The notes beneath the pieces were generated by a model. It was given only the letters and a program-made list of their open reading frames with translations, was not told where the DNA came from and searched no databases. A stretch of 12,847 nucleotides of DNA from Rhodospirillales bacterium (GTDB taxonomy: Bacteria > Pseudomonadota > Alphaproteobacteria > Rhodospirillales > 2-02-FULL-58-16): assembly GCA_021775195.1 (NCBI GenBank), contig JAJFIG010000060.1, forward strand, positions 1-12,847. The letters run 5' to 3'. Positions 7,303-12,847 of the stretch are shown here, in pieces. Position 1 is the first letter of the stretch; each line of letters starts with the position of its first letter. Both the position numbers and the translations under genes were made by a program.

Positions 7303-7491
7303 CGGGCTCGGCTCGCGGTGTTCAGGGCAATTTCCATCAATTCCAGGCGAATACCGTCCCGCACCGCCCTCAAAATTGCCTCGGCAGACGATCCAAATTA
7401 CTGTCTCCTCACAAACCGGAGTTCATCTGGGAAATGTCGGTTCAATGCTTTTCCGATAGTCCCCATAATCACTGGGAGACCCGTCACACGC
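7148..7491. other. Convergent junction between the heparinase and the cytidylyltransferase operon
   Basis: These 344 bases hold no intact gene that I can recognise. They contain the Tat-like short frame on the plus strand and the stop-interrupted frame on the minus strand, whose stop codons overlap at 7299-7302. I see no convincing terminator hairpin with a T-run, no tRNA-like element and no transposon ends. The base composition falls here from the very GC-rich left part to the more moderate right part, so this is a candidate recombination or deletion boundary. Confidence 0.5.
7299..7487 (-). pseudogene. Stop-interrupted gene remnant coupled to the cytidylyltransferase gene
   Basis: On the minus strand a GTG at 7487 follows GAGGAG by seven bases, an excellent ribosome-binding site formed over the end of the cytidylyltransferase gene. 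It encodes VTGLPVIMGTIGKALNRHFP and nine more residues (ending FVRRQ) before TAA at 7400-7398. The same frame continues past that TAA with AEAILRAVRDGIRLELMEIA and NTASRAR to a second TAA at 7301-7299. Both pieces look protein-like: a hydrophobic/basic N-terminus, then an amphipathic helix with Leu/Ile/Arg periodicity. The simplest reading is a gene that kept its start and its end but lost its middle, or acquired a nonsense mutation in a small protein of about 62 residues. The family is not recognised. Confidence 0.45.
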
Positions 7492-8277
7492 TCACTCCTC
7501 AAATTCCTTCACTGCTGCTTCATAATCTTCGACGGTATCGATTTCCTTCCATCCGCGTTCGATGATGACGCAGTGGATCGGCACGCCGAGATCGACCATT
7601 TCTTGGATCATGTCAGTGATGTAGGCTTTTTGGAAAATTTTGGCCCGCTGGAACGGGCGGTCCCAAAACAGTTCCTTGGAGCGGTTAAAATGCCGTTTGA
7701 AGACCTCGGCGCCACGCGGCGAAAACTTCATCATGCCGATGAATTCACCATAGACGTCGTTCTTTTCCGTCAGGATCTTGCCAATGTCTACCACTTCATT
7801 ATTGGCGTTGAAGATGACAGTTTCCGCCTCTTCGACCGGATGGTCCTTGCGGCCTACGTAATAACCATACCAATCGATATCGACGACGATGGAAATATCG
7901 GCCTCAGATTGAAGGAGTCGCTTGACCACGGCGGGTTCAAAAAGGATGTCGGAATAAGCTACGATAACGTTCCCGTTCAGCTCTTCTTCGGCATAGAACA
8001 GGGAATTGAGAATGTTGTTGTTTTCGTAATCCGTATTATCGTAGTAGCGCAGGCCTTCGTAATCGATCTTCTCTTTTTTGTAACCGCGGACGACGGAAAT
8101 GTTGGTGATGCCGCATTCCCGATAGGCACCCAACTGTCTCTCGAGGAGCGTCTTGTCGCCAAACGTCAGCATGCATTTGGGCAAGGTCTCCGTATAGCTC
8201 TTCAATCGGCTGCCCGGCCCGGCGGCGATGATGATGACTTTGGTGTGCGTCGGCGTCATCGTTCTTTCAAGCTCCAT
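7492..8277 (-). CDS. LicC/PntC-like nucleotidyltransferase (probable cytidylyltransferase), 261 aa
   Basis: This is a nucleotidyltransferase of the GT-A-like fold that activates a phosphorylated small molecule or sugar with an NTP. Seen in the sequence: the nucleotide-binding loop AAGPGSRLKSYTETLPKCML (18-37, with R24 and K34), ENNNILNSL at 85-93 (like the base-recognition segment of choline-phosphate and 2-aminoethylphosphonate cytidylyltransferases), YSDILF with metal-binding D110, GEFIGMMKF at 177-185 and KEIDT with D247. Length fits this group. With the TagF-like transferase upstream, a CDP-linked donor (CDP-glycerol, CDP-choline or CDP-aminoethylphosphonate type) is likely, but the substrate cannot be read from the sequence. 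No phosphonate mutase or decarboxylase lies in the window. ATG 8277 is the first start after an in-frame TAG and has GGAA nearby; ATG at 8259 (codon 7) is equally plausible from the fold. Codon use is less GC-rich than in the left part. Confidence 0.88.
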   Translation of the reverse strand: MELERTMTPTHTKVIIIAAGPGSRLKSYTETLPKCMLTFGDKTLLERQLGAYRECGITNISVVRGYKKEKIDYEGLRYYDNTDYENNNILNSLFYAEEELNGNVIVAYSDILFEPAVVKRLLQSEADISIVVDIDWYGYYVGRKDHPVEEAETVIFNANNEVVDIGKILTEKNDVYGEFIGMMKFSPRGAEVFKRHFNRSKELFWDRPFQRAKIFQKAYITDMIQEMVDLGVPIHCVIIERGWKEIDTVEDYEAAVKEFEE

Positions 8278-8365
8278 TATTTCCAGTTCATCGAGTTCAT
8301 AGGCCTAAATCAATGCTCTTCACAGTGTTTTGGGTGAAGATCTTGGACCAAATGATCGGGGCGGC

Positions 8366-9523
8366 TTAAGCTTGGTTTTTCGCGCGGGCGGCCAATTCGG
8401 CGAGAATTACCGCCCCCCGCTTTGCGCTGGTTCCGATATGGTAAAAACGGCGCCCGCGAAGTTCGCGGATTCTTGCCTGAAACGAGGACGCCTCTTCCTG
8501 AAGAGACGCGAGGGCGGCGGGCAGTTCGTCCAGCCGGTCCGGTCTGATGATCCTGCCGACCTCCTCGCGATAGGAGACTTCCAGCGGCGCTGCCGTCAGC
8601 AGCGTATAGTCCGGATTGTTGATCTTGCGCGGCACATCGACAAACAACACCGGCTTTTCCAATCCGAAGGCAAACTCCATGGCGACGCCCGACCAATCGC
8701 TGATCATCACATGAGAATGGAACAGCGCTTCGTATTTCGTCGTGTCCTCGTTCATGTCGAAGCCCGGATGATCGGTGAACTTCGTGGCCAGGGCATCAAG
8801 GACCGGGCCGGAAAGCTGCCGGGTCCTGGGATGGGGCCGGACGCGAACAAAATGACCAGCATCAAGTAGAATTCGGACGACTTCTTCAGCTCGTGTTTCC
8901 ATGAGGCCCTCGGGTCCCCATGACGGCGCCAGGAGGATGTTCAGGCGCTTGTCGCCGCCAACTGCGGGCGCGGAGTTCTTCCGACCGGCCTCGATCAGGG
9001 CGTCGAGAGGGGGGTGGCCATGGTCGAACAGTTGCTTGGCAGGAAGTCCCTGTGATGCCTCCCATTCGCGTGTCTCTTCGTTATGATGCGGCCCGACGCA
9101 TAGAATTGAATCAAAATGATCGAAGGCCCCTTTCCGGTAGATCATATGTGTGCTGACCAGCGAGTGATGAAGATAGGCATAGTGCCGGACCTCGGGCGAG
9201 CGTTTGATATGGAAGGTATTCATATCGGGCATGGTCATGGCCACCACATCGGCGCGCATATGGTTGAGGAGATAGGTTCGCGCGCTGCCCTTGCCGATAT
9301 AGAAACCCCGGACATGAGGCGGCGCATCGAGCAGGACACGGTCGGCAGCATCCGACGTCAGGTAATAGACGGTGCCGTCATAAACGTCCGCCAGTGCGTC
9401 GATCACCGGCCGCAGAAAGGGTGCGTAGAGCTCGCCTTCCGAATAAAAGACGATCCCATACGATGCGGCCGCATCGCCCCTGTATTGCAGGGATTCCCGC
9501 CAGGATCGGATGAACTGTTTCAC
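8366..9523 (-). CDS. CDP-glycerol glycerophosphotransferase (TagB/TagF) family protein, 385 aa
   Basis: This protein resembles the C-terminal GT-B-like catalytic region of the TagB/TagF family, which transfers glycerol-phosphate (or related polyol/aminoalkyl phosphate) from a CDP donor to a glycan or lipid acceptor on the cytoplasmic face. Visible features are YLHHSLVST (H119, H120), ILCVGPHHNEE (139-150), LLAPSWGPEG, VRPHPRT with H231, and SDWSGVAMEF (275-284) followed by EKPVLFVDVP. The two His motifs and SDWSG are family hallmarks for donor binding and catalysis. The length matches single-domain TagB-like members. No membrane helix is obvious. The GTG start at 9523 lies 13 bp after the small membrane protein gene, with GAGG upstream. 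Next on the strand, 88 bp on, is the cytidylyltransferase, consistent with a donor-synthesis and transfer pair. In proteobacteria such enzymes decorate capsule, LPS or O-antigen; the acceptor here is unknown. Confidence 0.9.
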   Translation of the reverse strand: MKQFIRSWRESLQYRGDAAASYGIVFYSEGELYAPFLRPVIDALADVYDGTVYYLTSDAADRVLLDAPPHVRGFYIGKGSARTYLLNHMRADVVAMTMPDMNTFHIKRSPEVRHYAYLHHSLVSTHMIYRKGAFDHFDSILCVGPHHNEETREWEASQGLPAKQLFDHGHPPLDALIEAGRKNSAPAVGGDKRLNILLAPSWGPEGLMETRAEEVVRILLDAGHFVRVRPHPRTRQLSGPVLDALATKFTDHPGFDMNEDTTKYEALFHSHVMISDWSGVAMEFAFGLEKPVLFVDVPRKINNPDYTLLTAAPLEVSYREEVGRIIRPDRLDELPAALASLQEEASSFQARIRELRGRRFYHIGTSAKRGAVILAELAARAKNQA

Positions 9524-9536
9524 GCGGAGAGGGTCC

Positions 9537-9707
9537 TCATTCGGTGGTGCCGTTCATGGCGCCGGGCCCCAGGTAAATGAACAGCAACAAGGTATCCCCG
9601 ATGGTCCTGAATTTTTGTTCCACCATGCCAAAACACGTACAGATGACCGACCATACGATCGAGCCGCCAAGCACGAACAGCGCGGTCAGAACGAAGGTGT
9701 CTACCAT
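9537..9707 (-). CDS. Small membrane protein, 56 aa, unknown function
   Basis: I do not recognise this protein. From the ATG at 9707 it has one strong membrane helix (about residues 4-26, TFVLTALFVLGGSIVWSVI), a cytosolic-looking basic stretch (EQKFRTIGD) and a shorter hydrophobic segment (TLLLFIYLGPG) before a polar end. The frame is open to an upstream ATG at 9836, but the extra 43 residues are polar, irregular and unlike coding sequence, so I use 9707; the ribosome-binding site before it is weak. It ends 13 bp before the TagF-like gene and is presumably cotranscribed. It may anchor or regulate that peripheral transferase at the membrane; this is inference from position only. Confidence 0.6.
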   Translation of the reverse strand: MVDTFVLTALFVLGGSIVWSVICTCFGMVEQKFRTIGDTLLLFIYLGPGAMNGTTE

Positions 9708-10062
9708 CTGATTACCAGTTTTTACTGTGGCTTTCCGGGTGTCAACGGTGGAGAGCAAGCTGCACCGAAGAGTATCAGGCTCCTTTGCTGACCTTTTTCG
9801 GGACTGAACTGGGAAATTTGCGTTTATATGTGACAAGCTGAGGAATACTGTCCAACATGGCCTGTCCTGGTGGTCGGCACAATGACCAAGACGCGCCGTT
9901 GCAGCGCATCAATAGAGGGACGTTTGCCTCGTTTGGTTTTGCGATGTGGCTGTTTCGGTTCTTTCGGGTTACTATCCGACCATAAATTAACCAATCTTTG
10001 AATAATTATTACAATAATGGCCGGCGTAAAGGCAACAAACGGCACTTGAAGGACACTGGCTC
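9708..10062. other. Divergent intergenic region between the two right-hand operons
   Basis: This 355-bp spacer lies between the minus-strand TagF/cytidylyltransferase operon and the plus-strand methyltransferase/sulfatase operon. It is AT-richer near 9980-10020, where the best plus-strand promoter lies. On the minus strand an exact TTGACA occurs about 30 bp before the small membrane protein start, but no good -10 stands at the right distance. A 73-codon minus-strand frame at 9824-10045 has a hydrophobic start and then a basic, irregular tail; I do not regard it as a gene. Confidence 0.5.
9987..10015 (+). promoter_or_regulatory. Sigma-70-like promoter for the plus-strand operon
   Basis: TTAACC at 9987-9992 (-35 box, 4 of 6 consensus bases) and TACAAT at 10010-10015 (-10 box, 5 of 6) are separated by exactly 17 bp. 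They sit in the most AT-rich part of the spacer. Transcription would start near 10022 and give a leader of about 40 bases before the GTG at 10063. A 10-bp palindrome, AATAATTATT, lies between the boxes at 10001-10010, overlapping the first base of the -10 box. Confidence 0.45.
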
Positions 10063-10293
10063 GTGGCTAAGAGAAATTATTTCATATTCGCATTGGTGTT
10101 CATCCTTGCAAGCGATCTCGCGCAGCCGGCTTTTGCATATCTCGATCCCGGTACGGGAAGCATGATCCTACAGCTTGTTTTAGGCGGCGTTGCTGGTTTC
10201 CTGGTCATCGGCAAGCTCTATTGGCAACGCGTGAAGGATTTCTTTGGCGGAAAAAGCTCTAAACCCTCTTCTTCGAGCGAAAATGAAAAATGA
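10063..10293 (+). CDS. Small YLDPGTGS membrane protein, 76 aa
   Basis: This small protein begins with a Sec signal peptide (MAKRNYFIFALVFILA core, AFA cleavage site at about residue 25). The presumed mature N-terminus is YLDPGTGSMILQLVLGGVAG, followed by a second hydrophobic helix (about 33-52), a basic amphipathic stretch KLYWQRVKDFFGGK and a Ser-rich tail. I recall small proteins with this Y-L-D-P-G-T-G-S signature beside polysaccharide methyltransferase and sulfatase-like genes; their function is not known to me. If the signal is cleaved, the conserved motif lies at the start of the periplasmic or membrane part. The GTG start at 10063 follows GAAGGA at nine bases. The next gene overlaps its stop by ATGA, so the two are probably translationally coupled. 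A role as partner or anchor for the methyltransferase or the membrane sulfatase is inference. Confidence 0.82.
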   Translation: MAKRNYFIFALVFILASDLAQPAFAYLDPGTGSMILQLVLGGVAGFLVIGKLYWQRVKDFFGGKSSKPSSSSENEK

Positions 10294-11693
10294 GCCTGGT
10301 CGCTCCCGATCCCGGCTCGTTCCGGGATCCTCGCGGTAGAATTAACTATGTAGGTGACAGGGTTTTCCGCACGATCACGGAATCCGCCGCCGCTGATTTC
10401 GAGTTTGTCCGCGATAGCGGTCTTCTCGAGCGCCTTGCCGGCGACGGCCGCATGATCGGCACCGAGATCACCTCCGCCGAGATTCTGGGTGAACGGGGAA
10501 AAGACGCGCGCTATGTCGTTGAACATCCAAAGCTGCCCTTCATCTCATACCCCTATGAATGGTCGTTTCCGGCCTTAAAGGCGGCGGCGCTGCTGCATCT
10601 CGATGTTCAAATGGAGGCGCTCGACGCCGGGATCTCACTATCCGATGCCAGCGCCTATAATGTGCAGTTCCAAGGTGCGCGGCCCCTCTTCATCGATCTG
10701 CTGTCTTTCAGGAAATACCAAGACGGGGAAATGTGGGCGGGTCACCGTCAATTCTGTGAGCAGTTTCTCAACCCACTGCTGCTGCGCTCGAAACTTGGTA
10801 TCGTTCATAACCCCTGGTACCGAGGCGCCCAAGAGGGCATCAGCACCGCGGACCTAAGACGCCTTCTCCCTTGGACGAGCAAGCTTTCGACCAACGTTCT
10901 CCTTCATATCGTGGCACAATCCAGCTTTCAGAATTCGTCGGTCGCGACCAACAAGAACAAGAAGGTCTTGGCCACATCCCAATTCCCCACCTCTTCCTAT
11001 CGCCGGATGCTGAAGAAGTTTAATGATTGGATTGAGACGCTGGAACCCGCGGGTTCGCCCAAAACTGTCTGGCGGGATTACGCGCGGAGCCACAGCTATA
11101 ACTCTGACGAGGTTGCGGCGAAAAAAGATTTCATCGCTAAATTCACGAAGGCGGCGACACCGCGGATCGTCTGGGATCTTGGGTGCAATACGGGCGATTA
11201 CTCCAAGGTGGCATTGGAAAATGGCGCCGATTACTCGATCGGCTTTGATTACGATCAGGGCGCCTTGGAACTCGCCTTCTTACGCGCTTCAACGGAAAAA
11301 CTGAATTTTCTGCCGCTCTTCCTCGACAGCGCCAACCCCTCGCCCAATCAGGGATGGAGCCAGAGCGAGCGCAAAGGGATGAGGGAGCGCGCAAGCGCCG
11401 ATGCGATCATTGCGCTCGCCTTCATTCACCATATCATTATCGGGCGAAATGTACCGTTGGAGGATGTGGTCGGCTGGTTGACCAGCCTCGCGCCACAAGG
11501 TGTTATCGAATTCGTGCCCAAGGACGACCCGATGGTCCAGGAACTCCTGGCCTTGCGAGAGGACATATTCCCCAAATACTCAGAAGAATATTTCTTAAAT
11601 AAATTACAACAAAATGCGACGATTTATAAGATACAGAAAATAACAAACAGCGGCAGAAAGCTCATTTGGTACACAAAATCAAGAAATTCCTGA
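10290..11693 (+). CDS. NoeA-like class I SAM methyltransferase with kinase-like N-terminal domain, 467 aa
   Basis: The C-terminal half (about 275-410) is a class I methyltransferase: IVWDLGCNTGDYS at 293-305 is SAM motif I, GFDYD at 318-322 ends strand 2, and ADAIIALAFIHHI (370-382) is the motif IV region. The overall form matches proteins annotated as NoeA-like, named after a rhizobial nodulation protein; that resemblance is from memory. The N-terminal half (about 1-200) is normally left undescribed. Here it contains SDASAYNVQF (118-127) and PLFIDLLSF (132-140), giving D119, N124 and D136 with the spacing of kinase catalytic-loop and DFG/DxD residues, preceded by a helix-rich stretch as in kinases. 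I see no clear glycine loop or ATP-binding Lys, so this may be an atypical or inactive kinase fold. ATG 10290 overlaps the previous stop. There is no signal peptide or membrane helix. It probably acts in the cytosol on a glycan or glycolipid precursor; the substrate is unknown. Confidence 0.82.
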   Translation: MSLVAPDPGSFRDPRGRINYVGDRVFRTITESAAADFEFVRDSGLLERLAGDGRMIGTEITSAEILGERGKDARYVVEHPKLPFISYPYEWSFPALKAAALLHLDVQMEALDAGISLSDASAYNVQFQGARPLFIDLLSFRKYQDGEMWAGHRQFCEQFLNPLLLRSKLGIVHNPWYRGAQEGISTADLRRLLPWTSKLSTNVLLHIVAQSSFQNSSVATNKNKKVLATSQFPTSSYRRMLKKFNDWIETLEPAGSPKTVWRDYARSHSYNSDEVAAKKDFIAKFTKAATPRIVWDLGCNTGDYSKVALENGADYSIGFDYDQGALELAFLRASTEKLNFLPLFLDSANPSPNQGWSQSERKGMRERASADAIIALAFIHHIIIGRNVPLEDVVGWLTSLAPQGVIEFVPKDDPMVQELLALREDIFPKYSEEYFLNKLQQNATIYKIQKITNSGRKLIWYTKSRNS

Positions 11694-11765
11694 AATACAT
11701 TATTGATAGTGGAATTATTTCTATAGGACGAACGCCGATTGGCATCATATCAGGGACAAATGTAT

Positions 11766-12847
11766 ATGTTTCGATGGCCTTTTCATTCTATTTTTCTCAC
11801 TATATTTCCAGTGCTCTCGCTGTATGCGTATAATATCGAGCATTTTAATACTGCAGTTATAATCGTTCCTATTGTCGTTTCTTTGGTTTTTTCTTTATTT
11901 GTATTTGCTATATTTTATATTCCAACGAGAGATATCAATAAGTCAGCACTTTTTGTCGCAGCCGTAATGGCATTCATTATCCTCTACCAGCCAGCTTATG
12001 GTTTATTTGAGACAGTGCGGATCGAAACGCCAGTTGTTGTCATTGGACCCAACAAGATCCTATACTTCAGCGGCGCGGCCTTCTTGATCTCAACAGCCAT
12101 TTACCTCTCGCGAGCGAAAGGCAACTTCGGCAATCTGGCCCTTGTCCTCAACGTAGCCAGCGCGGTCATGGTACTCGCGTCCATTGCTAACATTGTCGGC
12201 TACAAACTTTTAACCTGGCAGGCAACGCACGCGACAGCATCGACAACCCGCGTCCTCGATAATTCACATCCGAGCATAGGCCAACCCGGTCTCCCAAACA
12301 TTTACCACATCATCCTCGACGGATACGGTCGTTCGGACATTTATGCGAAGTATTTTGATTTTGATAACACAGATCTCATTGCGTTTCTGCGGGACCAGGG
12401 TTTCATTGTGGCAGAGCATAGCCGGTCCAACTACGTACAAACCGCACTCTCTGTCGCCTCAATGCTTAACGCCGACTATCTGCGGAACCTTTTGCCGGAC
12501 CTGGACCCAACTGTCGCGCGGGACAGCCGAGAGTTGGTCGTCGACCTCATTCGCGAAAATGCTGTCTTTTCCAACCTTCAGAAACTGGGATACCAGATTA
12601 CTTCTTTCGACTCCGGCTATGCCGCGACGGAGTTCAAGAAGAAGACGGGTGTCCATCTATTGTCCGCCAATTTCTCCGCAATCGGGGGCTTTGCCTTCCT
12701 TGACGAATTTCAAAGTGAGCTTCTCAATTTAACGCCGTTGCCAAGCCTCGCGAAATTCGTGACGGGGCATGATCGCCTCAGTAACTTTGCCGTACGCCGC
12801 AGTCGTATCAAGTTTGCATTCGACACCGTCGGAAACTCCTCAATTCG
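11766..12847 (+). CDS. Membrane-anchored sulfatase / phosphoglycerol-transferase-like protein, 3' end outside window
   Basis: The frame is open from about 11727 to the window end, giving 360 visible codons. The N-terminal part (about 1-150) has roughly five membrane helices (for example IFLTIFPVLSLYAY, VIIVPIVVSLVFSLFVFAIF, ALFVAAVMAFIILY). A linker follows, then the start of an alkaline-phosphatase-superfamily domain with NIYHIILDGYGRSD. D185 there is the expected metal ligand, and SNYVQTALSVASMLN follows with T226 at the nucleophile position. A Thr nucleophile, instead of the Cys or Ser of the true sulfatase motif, resembles lipoteichoic-acid-synthase-type and phosphoglycerol/phosphoethanolamine transferases. 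The domain should face the periplasm. ATG 11766 is nine bases from AGGGA; ATG 11760 is in frame but only three bases away. It lies 72 bp after the methyltransferase and is probably in the same operon. The early part is strikingly AT-rich, as is common in membrane-segment genes. The C-terminal metal-site motifs are not visible. Confidence 0.85.
   Translation, partial: MFRWPFHSIFLTIFPVLSLYAYNIEHFNTAVIIVPIVVSLVFSLFVFAIFYIPTRDINKSALFVAAVMAFIILYQPAYGLFETVRIETPVVVIGPNKILYFSGAAFLISTAIYLSRAKGNFGNLALVLNVASAVMVLASIANIVGYKLLTWQATHATASTTRVLDNSHPSIGQPGLPNIYHIILDGYGRSDIYAKYFDFDNTDLIAFLRDQGFIVAEHSRSNYVQTALSVASMLNADYLRNLLPDLDPTVARDSRELVVDLIRENAVFSNLQKLGYQITSFDSGYAATEFKKKTGVHLLSANFSAIGGFAFLDEFQSELLNLTPLPSLAKFVTGHDRLSNFAVRRSRIKFAFDTVGNSSI

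Noticed and set aside
7318..8337. 339-codon plus-strand frame opposite the cytidylyltransferase
   Set aside because: It mirrors the minus-strand gene, which has clear nucleotidyltransferase motifs; the antisense product shows Asp-rich and His-rich runs typical of reverse-complement translation.
8278..8365. Very short frames between the TagF-like and cytidylyltransferase genes, including a 7-codon frame ending in TAATG at the cytidylyltransferase start
   Set aside because: Peptides of 7-8 residues with no attenuator-like hairpin set; probably chance.
9824..10045. 73-codon minus-strand frame in the divergent spacer
   Set aside because: After a short hydrophobic start it becomes basic and irregular, it overlaps the best plus-strand promoter, and it resembles no family.
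1..12847. CRISPR array, tRNA/rRNA genes, insertion-sequence ends
   Set aside because: I saw no regularly spaced repeats, no cloverleaf-like segments and no transposase or paired terminal repeats on reading both strands; a dedicated search could still find degenerate examples.

Overview
The window looks like a bacterial chromosome segment devoted to cell-surface glycans, most likely from a GC-rich alphaproteobacterium, possibly Rhodospirillales. That guess rests on codon use and on the resemblance of several products to alphaproteobacterial polysaccharide-locus proteins; no rRNA, tRNA or housekeeping gene is present to confirm it. No complete mobile element, CRISPR array or RNA gene was seen.

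Left part (1 to about 7300, very GC-rich). A partial gene running off the left edge is translationally coupled (TGATG overlap) to an acyl carrier protein. Next come a 5'-truncated polysaccharide deacetylase remnant (+), a large zinc-ribbon/methyltransferase/APH-type kinase fusion (-), a secreted C-terminally anchored protein of unknown family (-), and, divergently, a long heparinase II/III-family polysaccharide lyase (+). The spacer before the methyltransferase-kinase holds three clear dyad symmetries.

Junction (about 7144-7490). Two small broken-looking reading frames meet tail to tail between the heparinase and the next operon: a Tat-signal-like gene start overlapping the heparinase stop, and, on the other strand, a gene start and a plausible C-terminus separated by an in-frame TAA. 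Together with the decapitated deacetylase they suggest deletions, and base composition changes here.

Right part (about 7490-12847, lower GC). A minus-strand operon encodes a small membrane protein, a TagB/TagF-type glycerophosphotransferase-like protein and a LicC/PntC-like cytidylyltransferase. It diverges, across a 355-bp spacer with a good sigma-70-like promoter, from a plus-strand operon: a small secreted/membrane YLDPGTGS protein, a NoeA-like methyltransferase overlapping it by ATGA, and a membrane-anchored sulfatase/phosphoglycerol-transferase-like protein cut by the window end. A reasonable inference is that the cytidylyltransferase makes a CDP-activated alcohol or aminoalkyl-phospho donor, the TagF-like enzyme transfers it to a glycan in the cytoplasm, and the membrane sulfatase-like enzyme acts on phosphate or sulfate esters outside.

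The most unusual observation is that the N-terminal domain of the NoeA-like methyltransferase carries a D-x5-N-x12-D signature like the catalytic and metal sites of kinases. It parallels the genuine kinase domain of the other methyltransferase in this window, but with the domains in the opposite order.
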